Source of the DNA: Euglena gracilis
Lineage: Eukaryota > Euglenida > Euglenophyceae > Euglenales
NCBI GenBank assembly: GCA_039621445.1
Contig: CP154956.1
Location: forward strand, 97,840,406-97,904,405
Direction of reading: 5' to 3'
DNA length: 64,000 nt
The first letter of the stretch is position 1, and every line of letters starts with the position of its first letter. This document shows positions 26,604 to 34,727 of the stretch, piece by piece. Under the pieces are notes generated by a model. That model was not told the origin of the DNA, did no database searches, and saw only the letters and a list, made by a program, of their open reading frames with translations. Made by a program: the position numbers and the translations under genes.

Positions 26604-28439
26604 TCAGCATCCGGGTACGAAAGGCAAAGTGGGGCCATCGGTGTCCATCGCCCCCTGCAAAGGAGCGGACGACGCCGCCGGGGCAGGGGCCGCGTCATCA
26701 ACGTCAGTGGCCACCGAGATCTCTGGCCCCAAGCAAGCCCCGGTATCAATGTTTTGAGCCGGCCGGCTGTGTTTTCGGCCTCTTTTTGGCCACCCCGTTC
26801 TCGGGCCCGGGTTTTCCTCAATATCACCGCAACTGGGGAGCCCGCCTCTACCCGTCAGTCCGGGTCCCCGATCGGAAATTACCCAAGGCTGTGAAGGGCC
26901 GCGAGTCGTGGCTCTTGGACCATCTATGGGGAGAGCGGCTTCCGGTGGTGGTCGGCTCAGGAGGGTCTGCAGAAGTTGTTGAAGGTCCCGGGCGTCCTGC
27001 GTCGAGGTGTCCTCAAGTGGGCCTAGAGCGGAAGGGGGAACCGGCGTTGTGGCCAACAAGAATCCCACCGCACGTGTGGGGTCCGTGGACAAGTCAATAT
27101 CCATGGTTCCTGCCACGGGACCTCCCAAGGTGGCGGGTCCTGGGTTTGCCTCCACGTCGCCCAATGTCAGCAGGTCCTCGCCTCTGCCCGACCGGCAGTG
27201 GTGCATTGCGGCTGTAGCTTTTCTCCGTGTTGCGCTGAAGAGACAAGACGAGCGACGCTTCTTGTCTGGCTTTTTTGCGCCAGGAGCAGTGCATGCAGCC
27301 CTGGGGAGCTCTTGGAAGGTTTTTGGCGCGTGTGCGGTAGAAGAAAGTGAGCCGACGCGGAAGTGAGGCTGGGTTTCTGCCGGAAAAACGGAACGCAGCT
27401 TGGCTTCTGGCTCAATGTTTGTAAAATGGTGCCAGCTGGTGGTGTCCTCCTGCGTATGGTGAGGGCAAAGAGCATTTGCCAAGACAATGTAAGATGCACA
27501 GGGAACAGTGTGACTGGGTGGGGGGGACATCACCCATTTTGGACCCAGTGCTTTTATTTCTCCCCTTTGGCTCAGCCTCCTGGGGCTGGATCTTGATTGG
27601 GGGCTTGTTGCTTCATGTTGGGATTGTTCCTGTTGCAACTGCTGCTGGGATTTTTCCTGCAGCAGGTGGTGCTGGCATTCTGCTGGCAGATGGTGGGGCT
27701 TTTCAGGCAGCAAATACTGATGGTAATGTCCCTGCTGCAAATGCTGCTGGGATTTCCCCTTCAACTGATGGTCATGTTGATGTCGCTGGCATTTCCCGGC
27801 TGACAGTGCAAACATACACTTCTGCTGGGATTTTTCTGGTCGCAAATGTCGGTGGGATTTCCCAACCAGATTTGAACTGTACAGGCAATTGTGAGTCACT
27901 GGGGAAGATGCAATGGGAAAGATGTGACTGGGGAGGGGGTACATCCCCCACTTTGACAGACCCAGTGTCCCATGTGTTTTCATTTCCCCTGGGGAATGCA
28001 ACAACAACAAGGCAAAGATGTGGCATGGAAGTCCCTGTCTTAACAATGTCTTGACAAAGGTCGATGATCGACATGGTGCCATTGTCAGTACACCTTGGCT
28101 ACTGGGGCTGCCTGTGGCTATACTCCTGCTGCTGGGGCGGCCTGAGGCTCTGCCCTTGCTGCTGGAGTCGCCGGAGGCTTCGCACCCACTGCTTGATGTC
28201 TGGAAGCTGCAGCTGCTGAGCATGCTGCTGCTGGTGCCATCGATGTGGACCCCAGGTGTCCAGGAGCTGCAGCTGGTGACCATGCTGCTGCTGGTGCAAA
28301 CAATATGGGCCGTGCTCTCCACGAAGAAAGCTGACTCCAGACTTGAACACTTGAACAGCAGAAACTGTAGTAACCAATGAAACCAATTGTGGCAATGATT
28401 GAAATTCTGTCTCCTTGAGGGTCTGCTGCAAACTTTCAC
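26604..28439 (-). CDS. N1 N-terminal protein with two 2A-like motifs
   Basis: Open frame of 611 residues. The first about 380 residues are low complexity (His/Gln/Ser-rich, from CAG/CTG-rich DNA) and may be 5' UTR that happens to be open. Two motifs of the D-(V/I)-E-x-N-P-G-P class are in frame: GDVEANPGP at residues 427-435 (nt 27161-27135) and GDIEENPGP at 538-546 (nt 26828-26802). Such motifs cause ribosome skipping between the last Gly and Pro, and are known at the N-termini of several non-LTR elements. Each is preceded by an RGE/GRGG stretch and followed by a segment with a DID/DTD motif, which suggests an internal duplication of about 111 codons. No zinc finger is seen, unlike N2. Confidence 0.7.
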   Translation of the reverse strand: MKVCSRPSRRQNFNHCHNWFHWLLQFLLFKCSSLESAFFVESTAHIVCTSSSMVTSCSSWTPGVHIDGTSSSMLSSCSFQTSSSGCEASGDSSSKGRASGRPSSRSIATGSPSSQGVLTMAPCRSSTFVKTLLRQGLPCHIFALLLLHSPGEMKTHGTLGLSKWGMYPLPSHIFPIASSPVTHNCLYSSNLVGKSHRHLRPEKSQQKCMFALSAGKCQRHQHDHQLKGKSQQHLQQGHYHQYLLPEKPHHLPAECQHHLLQEKSQQQLQQEQSQHEATSPQSRSSPRRLSQRGEIKALGPKWVMSPPPSHTVPCASYIVLANALCPHHTQEDTTSWHHFTNIEPEAKLRSVFPAETQPHFRVGSLSSTAHAPKTFQELPRAACTAPGAKKPDKKRRSSCLFSATRRKATAAMHHCRSGRGEDLLTLGDVEANPGPATLGGPVAGTMDIDLSTDPTRAVGFLLATTPVPPSALGPLEDTSTQDARDLQQLLQTLLSRPPPEAALPIDGPRATTRGPSQPWVISDRGPGLTGRGGLPSCGDIEENPGPRTGWPKRGRKHSRPAQNIDTGACLGPEISVATDVDDAAPAPAASSAPLQGAMDTDGPTLPFVPGC

Positions 28440-28440
28440 G
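27300..28440 (-). repeat. N1 5' region with diverged tandem repeats and CTG/CAG-rich DNA
   Basis: Two diverged copies of a block starting tgcacagggaacagtgtgac (about 27493) and tgcaatgggaaagatgtgac (about 27910) lie about 420 bp apart. Each contains a cat(c)ccccca run, the string gacccagtg, and a ttttatttctcccct or ttttcatttcccct run. The rest is rich in ctgctg. This resembles tandem 5' UTR monomers of other non-LTR elements; promoter activity is inference. Confidence 0.5.
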
Positions 28441-29108
28441 GGCCACTCGCCCGCTTGTCAGACATGTTCATGTGGAGACGAAAAAAAATAGACACTCAGA
28501 AATTTGCCGCAGATGATCGAGTGGGCAGTGTGCATATTGTTGGTTAGCCGTTACGACACTCCGAGCCGAAGTTCATGGCGGGTGAGATATTTACATCAAA
28601 TTGTCCGCAGATGCAATGGGGACTGTGGGAGGGGCGAGAGTCGAAGGTGAAGTAGAAGAAGGGCGGTGAGGGGCACAGTACGGAGGGGAGATAGCGAGTG
28701 TGAGAGGAAAGTGTACAGCGGCAGGGAAGGTTCAATAGAACGGCCATGGGGACTGTTGTGTGTTGAGGCTGTGGCAGCGACAAGTTTAGGTTTGGGTTTA
28801 GGGGAGTTGGCGCAGGGAAGGCTCTGTTTTCAGTGTGGTAAGGGTTTGGACGTCTTTTTAGTCTTGTGGTTGGTTATGCGTACGGTTGGTGTGTCATGCT
28901 TACTCCGTCTCAAATGGGCAATGGGTGGTGGGATCCACCGTTCCAGATGGCTCCACCGCTGTTCCACAAGCCAATTGACGGCCACTTCTCTTGTCAATGT
29001 GGGACACAGGTTGCTGATGGTTGGGTACCGTTGTTTACTTTTTTGACAAGTTGTGAATGGTTTAAGGACAATTGTTTGTTCTGGGTCTAGGGGTCGTAAT
29101 GGTCTTCT
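28441..29108. other. Noncoding spacer, possibly the 3' untranslated region of N3
   Basis: No supported gene. Open frames here are short and unrelated to neighbours. It lies just downstream, on the minus strand, of the N3 endonuclease fragment, so part may be that element's 3' UTR. An A-run (28481-28488) is present on the plus strand, which is the wrong strand for a tail of a minus-strand element. Confidence 0.35.
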
Positions 29109-29680
29109 TTACAGACAATACGGTTGGTGTATGGTGTAGGTTACGTCTGGATCTGTGTCGTTGCCTGCATACCGTCCCCAGATTACTTGTCGCGCGATCT
29201 CTCGCGCAACAGTGATTGATAGAAGTTGCCATGTGTCGGCTTCAGTTTTGCGTTTTGACCATGCATCTTGTTGACCGATGAGAAGCTTCATCAGTGTTGA
29301 CATTAAGGTTAGCGCTTCTTGGCCTAAGCCGCCATAGCAGTCAACAACAAATGGAATGCAGGTCCATCCCATCCTCCCACAGGTGGCGTCATATTTTGAA
29401 TGTTTTTCCTTCTCTTGGCGTTCATACCATTCAGTTAGTTCAGCTGCGTCACGCAACGGTCTGTACGGTGCTGCTGTGTGTCTCACTGTGATATCCACTG
29501 CTCCAGGACCATTGGCGTCAAGTCTGCTAATGAGCACATCGCCCGGGCGTGTTCTCTCTGGACCTCCTTGTTCTTTTTTTGCTGTAAACCCAGAAATTTG
29601 CCGGAAAAAACCCGCGATCTGGGCAAGTCCTGATTCAATTCTGGGAGCTCGCTAAGCCTCAACCAACCCTCATGCCCTGA
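29109..29680 (-). pseudogene. N3: restriction-like endonuclease domain of a non-LTR element
   Basis: The open frame 29537-29109 plus its upstream continuation encodes a C-terminal endonuclease of the restriction-like type: RPGDVLISRLD, GAVDITVRH, then KYDATCGRMGWTCIPFVVD and GGLGQEALTL. The same motif series appears in N2 (RRPADVAL, LAVDLVVFH, VCEAAGWLFSPLSF). These are the PD and D residues of a PD-(D/E)xK-like nuclease that nicks target DNA. The RT part is absent, so this is a 5'-truncated insertion or a remnant. It is diverged from N2 and could be the lost 3' end of an N1-like element. Confidence 0.65.
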
Positions 29681-29880
29681 ATTGTTTGTTTTGCTTGACA
29701 TCATCTGAGTTTTCTTTAGGAATACAGCTCTCTGATCTTCCACCTACAGTCCACTTCGTCAACTCCGCCCCTGCCCCCAACATCCGAGGACAGGGGGACG
29801 CCCCTGTTCCTCCCATGTGTCAAGAGGCGCCCCATCCCGCCCGCCGCCCAGGGACCCCAGAGGGGGACGCCCCCATCCTG

Positions 29881-30545
29881 AGATGCGCCCAAACCGTGAG
29901 CAGCAAAGGCAATGACCTGGGGGTGATGCCGCCAAGGCTCCCGCCCCCAGTGAGCCTGGGCGAGTCTCCCTGCTCCTCCCCCCCGAGGGCAGCTTCACCC
30001 CACCGACGCCCCCAAAGCACCAGCAGGCTGGCCCACACGTTAGCGGCGTTTGCGCTGGGCTGTGATCCGAGGGAGACGCCGCCAAGGATCTCCCCCTCGG
30101 TGAGCCCGGGCGGGCCTGTCCCTCCCCATGGTGCTGCCGCAGTCCCCACTGCTGGCCATCCCCCCTTCCCGCCCCCGAGATGCGCCCAAACCGTGAGCAG
30201 TGAAGGCAATGACCTGGGGGTGATGCCGCCAAGGCTCCCGCCCCCAGCGAGCCTGGGCGAGTCTCCCTGCTCCTCCCCCCCGAGGGCAGCTTCACCCCAC
30301 CGACGCCTCCAAAGCACCAGCAGGCTGGCCCACACGTTAGCGGCGTTTTCGCTGGGCTGTGATCCGAGGGAGACGCCGCCAAGGATCTCCCCCTCGGTGA
30401 GCCCGGGCGGGCCTGTCCCTCCCCATGGTGCTGCCGCAGTCCCCACTGCTGGCCCTCGCGCGGACCCGTCCCCCCCTTCGTCCCAAAGCACCAACAGGAG
30501 CTCGGGTGGGCCTGTCCCTCCCCATGGTGCTGCCGCAGTCCCCAC
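29881..30545 (+). repeat. Tandem 297-bp repeats upstream of N2
   Basis: agatgcgcccaaaccgtgag begins at 29881 and again at 30178, an exact 297-bp spacing. The first two units are nearly identical. A sub-unit containing ccatggtgctgccgcagtcc recurs near 30127, 30424 and 30522, so a partial third unit follows. Pro/Ser-rich open frames across it are a by-product of the repeat. Confidence 0.85.
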
Positions 30546-30801
30546 TGCTGGCTCGCCCCCCCCTCCCACCCCAAGGCGTGCCCAACCCCGTCCCCACCAC
30601 AGCCCACCCAGCACCATTTACTTTCGGCCTCCAACCTCAATCGCCACGATCCCGAGCTGCCTTTCGTCCCCTTCTCCCATCCTCTTTTGTCCCCTTTCCA
30701 TCCCCTCCCTGGCTTTCCCTCCATGGTTCCACATTTGCGATCCAGGTCTTCAACTGTCCTCATTGCATTCACAAAGTTCATGGGTGCGGGACCTCTGCAA
30801 G

Positions 30802-30831
30802 GATGGAGATATCGAGTCAAATCCGGCCGAC
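30802..30831 (+). other. Degenerate 2A-like motif of N2
   Basis: In frame 1 the bases encode DGDIESNP followed by A-D, where the 2A signature needs G-P. The downstream zinc finger/RT ORF is in frame 2. A 2-bp deletion inside the codons for N-P-G would both destroy the G-P and create the observed frame change. Position and flanks (RDLCKDGDIESNP) match the 2A region of N1. Confidence 0.65.
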
Positions 30832-33127
30832 TTCGCCTTCGGATCCTGGGGCAGCTTTCATGGCGGTGAATCAATCAGCTGCGGTCATCAACCTAGCCCC
30901 TCCACCACCGTCCGCCTTCTCCCCTGCTTCCGCACCGGCAGGACCAAACCACCGGGCACGTAAGCGAAGAGCTGAGCGCAGTCCAGATTCCTCAGATTCC
31001 GAGGAAGAGGGCCCAGGCCTTTTCCATTGCCCGTTTCCCCACTGCTGCAAGTCCCTCCGACACAGCTTTCAGGGTTGGAACACAAAGCGGCTCGCCACAA
31101 ACCATGTAGCAATGGTCCACGTCGCCGCAGGAGAGATGCCTTCGTCTGTTTGGCTTCGGGACGCACAACGCTGGGTGTGTGGACATTGCCTCAAGCTCCT
31201 CCCAGAAGGCAAACGGTGTGCAGGTGAGAATTGCTACCGAGTGCGACCGGACTCCACCCCAACCCGTCTCCCTCCTCCAAGCCACCCACCACCAGCCCAT
31301 GCAGCCGTGAGCTCATCCTCAAGCAACCGCATGCCTCCATCCACGCCATTGGACGCACCGAATGCGCTTATGTCATCAGCAATTCACGAGATTCTGTCCA
31401 CCACAAGGCCTCTGTTCCGGCACATCCCGCGTGCGGCTGTCACATTGTGGGGTGTGGCCTGGGCTGAGCTGCAACAGCGCCTCTGCTCTGAACGTTCGTG
31501 GGAGGCACTCCGAGACTGGGCCCTGTTCCAAAAGGTGACCCTCTGGTCGCCTCGAGGTGGCAAGGGCCACAAGGGACAAGCCGCCCAACTCATCAGATCA
31601 CGAGTTGATCGCTTCAAGGCAGGAGACCTGGCTTCTTTGTGGGACGAGTTTCGCCAAGGCATCCCTCGGCCGGACCGCAAGAAGAAAAAAAGCACGGCAT
31701 TTCCATCCCTGGAGGACAAAGTGGACAGGCTGCAGGAAGCCCCATTCCTGAACACGCTGCGGGGCTTGATGGAAGATGGAGCATTTGGCAAGGCAGTGCG
31801 CCATCTCATGTCTGATGGGTTGCACGATCCGTTGGACCACAAGGTGCAGGCAAAGCTCAGAGACCTGCATCCCAGAAGGCCAGAAGTCATCGTGGCGGAG
31901 CCTGTCTCCAAAGTGTTTCCATTCCCGAAGGAGGAATCCTCTCAAGAGCAACATGACTTGAATAAGTTTCTCTGTGAGACGTTACTCTCTTTTCCAAGAG
32001 CAGCCGCAGCAGGCCCAGATGGACTCCGACCCCAACACCTCCAGGACGTTGTGCGTGTGGACGCCGGTGCAGCGGCAATGGTGTTGGCAGCGCTGCGCAC
32101 GTTCTCCAAAGCGGCCCTGGAAGGGTCACTGCCAGCACAAGCAATGCCATTCATCTCATCAGCCAGCTTGATTCCATTGAGGAAGGACGGCCCCAGTGGC
32201 AGTCTGAACATTCGCCCCATTGCAGTGGGGAACACCCTCCGCCGCTTTGTGGGCAAGTTCGCCACGACCTCACCGTGTGTCAAGCAACGGGCATCAGAGC
32301 TGCACCCGCATCAATGCGGAGTCACCACCGAAGGGGCTTGTGAGACCATAGCCCAAGGGGTGCAATCATTTGCAGAACACGGCCAAGGAGATACATGGGC
32401 TATCCTGCAAGTGGACCTACAGAACGCGTTCAACGCAATTGACCGGCAAGCCCTCCTGAAAGCAGTCCGCAATCGCGCCCCAAAGCTTGAGGCATGGGCA
32501 CGTTTGTCTTACGCACAGCATTCCGCCCTCTACAACCATGGACACCGTATGACCAGTGAGCAAGGAGTGCAGCAAGGAGACCCTTTGGGTCCCCTCTTCT
32601 TTTCATTGGCGTGGCAAGATGTGGTCCTGGTGCTGCCCAAAGATTTGAAGATGAACGTGTGGTATCTGGATGATGGTCACCTCGTGGGTTCCATGGACAC
32701 CTTGGCCGCAGCTTTGGCAACCACCAGCCTGAGTTCTGCACATCTGGGCGTGCATCTCAACCTCCAAAAATGTCGCCCGTGGGGTCCTGCACAGACACCG
32801 ACATCGGATGGAAACCATTTCGATTTGTTGCGATCAATCCCCCGAGTACCTTGGATGCCAGACCACGGGCTGCGGGTCCTCGGCTTCCCGGTGGAACACC
32901 CACTTTCAACATCCTTCCGCAAAGCCGAGATGCAAGGGGCAGTGGACAAGCTCCAAGAAGCATGCCACGTCCTCACCAACCTGGGAGATCCTCAGGTTGA
33001 GCATGTGCTCTTGCGTTACTGTCTTGATGCCTGCAAGGTGATGCATTTCCTACGTACCATGAACATGGACACCCTACAAGAGCCAATCCAAGCAGCGGCG
33101 GCGGATCATCCGGAAGACATGGGATGA
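30830..33127 (+). CDS. N2 zinc finger and reverse transcriptase
   Basis: Part of a 900-codon open frame that opens at 30425 inside the repeats; the meaningful protein probably begins after the 2A site. A C2H2-like finger (FHCPFPHCCKSL with downstream H..H in TNHVAMVH, nt about 31022-31120) and a CGHC...C...C cluster follow, probably for DNA or RNA binding. RT motifs: AAGPDGLRPQHL, ILQVDLQNAFNAID (catalytic D), GVQQGDPLGPLFF, VWYLDDGHLVG (D-D at nt 32669-32674), and the thumb with LRYCLDACKVMHFLR. The frame ends at 33127 because of a slip in the gcagcggcggcgg run; the protein continues in another frame (33132-34385). Enzyme of target-primed reverse transcription. Confidence 0.85.
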   Translation, partial: TSPSDPGAAFMAVNQSAAVINLAPPPPSAFSPASAPAGPNHRARKRRAERSPDSSDSEEEGPGLFHCPFPHCCKSLRHSFQGWNTKRLATNHVAMVHVAAGEMPSSVWLRDAQRWVCGHCLKLLPEGKRCAGENCYRVRPDSTPTRLPPPSHPPPAHAAVSSSSSNRMPPSTPLDAPNALMSSAIHEILSTTRPLFRHIPRAAVTLWGVAWAELQQRLCSERSWEALRDWALFQKVTLWSPRGGKGHKGQAAQLIRSRVDRFKAGDLASLWDEFRQGIPRPDRKKKKSTAFPSLEDKVDRLQEAPFLNTLRGLMEDGAFGKAVRHLMSDGLHDPLDHKVQAKLRDLHPRRPEVIVAEPVSKVFPFPKEESSQEQHDLNKFLCETLLSFPRAAAAGPDGLRPQHLQDVVRVDAGAAAMVLAALRTFSKAALEGSLPAQAMPFISSASLIPLRKDGPSGSLNIRPIAVGNTLRRFVGKFATTSPCVKQRASELHPHQCGVTTEGACETIAQGVQSFAEHGQGDTWAILQVDLQNAFNAIDRQALLKAVRNRAPKLEAWARLSYAQHSALYNHGHRMTSEQGVQQGDPLGPLFFSLAWQDVVLVLPKDLKMNVWYLDDGHLVGSMDTLAAALATTSLSSAHLGVHLNLQKCRPWGPAQTPTSDGNHFDLLRSIPRVPWMPDHGLRVLGFPVEHPLSTSFRKAEMQGAVDKLQEACHVLTNLGDPQVEHVLLRYCLDACKVMHFLRTMNMDTLQEPIQAAAADHPEDMG

Positions 33128-34385
33128 CATCATGGGCCAGCCAGCTTCAAATGATGCACAATGGACACAGTGTTCGCTCCCTCTACGCTTGGCCGGTCTC
33201 GGGGTGAAGGATCCCCTCGTCCTCCAAGCACCAGCCAGAATGGCAGGGATTCTATGTGCACAACAGCGGTCACAACTGTTGAGGTTTCCGCCCGAGGCCT
33301 GTGCCTTGCCCCCTGATTTCAAGAAGGTGGCTGTGGATCTGCGCGGCACACTCGGCCCTCAGTTCGAGCCACTGCCAGATTGGATTGAGAAGAATCAACC
33401 ATCGGACGTAGAAGAAGACCACAGAAGGCAACAGTGGTGGACAGACAAAGTGCACCAAGCAAGGAAAGAAGCTTTGAAGAACATCTTGCCACAACGAGAC
33501 AAATGCCGCCTCCGACTACAATCGATGCCCCATACAACCGCCTGGCTCCAAACGATACCAAACAAAGGCATGGGAACCAAAATCCCAGCAACAAAGTACC
33601 GCCTCCTCCTCCGATGGTGGCTCGGTGCCAAGGTCCTCCCGGGCTCGTCTGGTGCTCCTTGCCCCCTGTGTGGAGACTCCATGGATCCCTTTGGGGACCA
33701 CCTGCTATGCTGCAAAAAGAACAAACTCGTGCAACGTCACAACGCTGTGCGGGACGCACTGGCAATGGTCCTCAGAGAGCATGGAGTACACACCAAGACA
33801 GAGGTGGCTATCGGTGGGAAGAGACGCCCCGCGGATGTGGCCCTGCAAGGGGTTGACCCTGTCGGGCCGTTGGCAGTCGACCTCGTAGTGTTCCACCTTC
33901 TCCGGAAGGATTTGTCGTGGGACGAGGACATTGCTTTAAGGAACATGGCAGCAATGGAACACAAGAAGGTCACAAAGAACCAACCTGTATGTGAAGCCGC
34001 AGGATGGTTATTCAGCCCCCTGTCTTTCCATCCGTGGTCGGGCTTGGGCCCATTGGGGTCTGGTCTCCTCGGCCGCTTGGTGAAGCAAGCCCTCGGTGAC
34101 AAGCAAGGATGGGCAAGGCAGCACCTGGCCGCAGACATTTGGCAACGTATATCCGCAACCTTGATGGCCTTTGTGGCTGAACAGCTTTCTGCCGCTGCTA
34201 CAACCAGAGGGCATGAGGAATTACCTCCAACGGCCACGCCGCAAGAGACGCCGACGAGAACCAGGAGCATACCAGGAGCCACCGCAGTGGCGGCGGTGGA
34301 CATGGAAGGATGGCAAAGAGTGCGCCAAGCCGAGGATGGGACCCTTGTCGGCCCCATTCGCATCCAGTGCACCCGCCCGAGGTGA
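33105..34385 (+). CDS. N2 C-terminus: restriction-like endonuclease
   Basis: Continuation of the RT protein after a frameshift near 33100. It contains LPLRLAGLGVKDP (matched by LPVRLGGLGIRDP in N1), then a zinc-binding cluster CPLCGDSMDPFGDHLLCC (nt about 33659-33712), RHNAVRDAL, GGKRRPADVAL and LAVDLVVFH. These give the C-x2-C...H...C knuckle and the PD/D residues of a restriction-like endonuclease, as in R2-type elements. It ends with a basic Arg/Thr tail. Role: nick the target to prime reverse transcription. No apurinic-type endonuclease is present. Confidence 0.8.
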   Translation: MIRKTWDDIMGQPASNDAQWTQCSLPLRLAGLGVKDPLVLQAPARMAGILCAQQRSQLLRFPPEACALPPDFKKVAVDLRGTLGPQFEPLPDWIEKNQPSDVEEDHRRQQWWTDKVHQARKEALKNILPQRDKCRLRLQSMPHTTAWLQTIPNKGMGTKIPATKYRLLLRWWLGAKVLPGSSGAPCPLCGDSMDPFGDHLLCCKKNKLVQRHNAVRDALAMVLREHGVHTKTEVAIGGKRRPADVALQGVDPVGPLAVDLVVFHLLRKDLSWDEDIALRNMAAMEHKKVTKNQPVCEAAGWLFSPLSFHPWSGLGPLGSGLLGRLVKQALGDKQGWARQHLAADIWQRISATLMAFVAEQLSAAATTRGHEELPPTATPQETPTRTRSIPGATAVAAVDMEGWQRVRQAEDGTLVGPIRIQCTRPR

Positions 34386-34610
34386 GACCCCTCGGAAGAG
34401 GACATGGTAGCACCATCTCCGACACACAAAAAAAAATAGAAAAGGGCCCACACCCCTCTGGGTAAGGCCATCGAGAATCGAAGTGAAAGCGCCCAAGTGA
34501 CAGGCGGGTGCAACGGCTCGCGGTGACCCGTCCCGACGGCAAAGAACAGCACGCGGACACGGGCGACACGCCCGCACGGGCGACGCGCGGGCACGACACG
34601 CGCGAGACAC
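34386..34610 (+). other. N2 3' untranslated region and GC-rich flank
   Basis: Short 3' UTR with an A9 run near 34429-34437, followed by cgac/acac-rich GC sequence. No gene. Confidence 0.5.
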
Positions 34611-34718
34611 GTGCGAGCCGTGCCGAGCCGTGCTGAGCCGTGCCGAGCCGTGCCGAGCTGTGCCGAGCCGTGCCGAGCCGTGCCGAGCCGTGCCGAGCCG
34701 TGCCGAGCCGTGCGAGCC
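34611..34718. repeat. 10-bp minisatellite (tgccgagccg)
   Basis: Nine decamers in perfect register from 34621 to 34710, with one- or two-base variants, flanked by one shorter variant on each side. Cys/Arg/Ala-rich frames through it are artefacts of the repeat. Confidence 0.95.
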
Positions 34719-34727
34719 TGGGATTTT

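Larger units (their letters stand above)
24330..28440 (-). mobile_element. Non-LTR retrotransposon N1 (3' truncated)
   Basis: Reads minus: a repeat-bearing 5' region (28440 to about 27300), an N-terminal protein with two 2A-like motifs, one in-frame TGA, then an RT ORF that is cut at 24330 by insertion of family A copy 2. The 3' endonuclease and tail are therefore missing. RT layout and spacing match element N2 on the plus strand (for example PESAAGPSGLRPEHL in N1 and PRAAAAGPDGLRPQHL in N2), so both belong to one clade. Its 5' end is not sharply defined. Confidence 0.8.
29745..34440 (+). mobile_element. Non-LTR retrotransposon N2, nearly full length but mutated
   Basis: 5' tandem repeats (29881 to about 30545), N-terminal region with a broken 2A motif (30808-30830), zinc fingers, RT, restriction-like endonuclease, short 3' UTR and an A-rich end (aaaaaaaaatag near 34430). 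Two frame breaks disable it: one at the 2A motif and one in a GCG run near 33100. The clade is the same as N1. Confidence 0.8.

Noticed and set aside
28099-28446. Gln/His-rich frames from ctgctg-rich DNA upstream of N1 as a separate gene.
   Set aside because: Triplet-rich DNA gives open frames in several phases; no independent coding evidence.
29686-30617. Pro/Ser-rich and Gly/Trp-rich frames on both strands over the N2 5' repeats.
   Set aside because: They repeat with the 297-bp DNA unit and exist on both strands. Only the last part of the plus frame, with the 2A-like motif, is meaningful.
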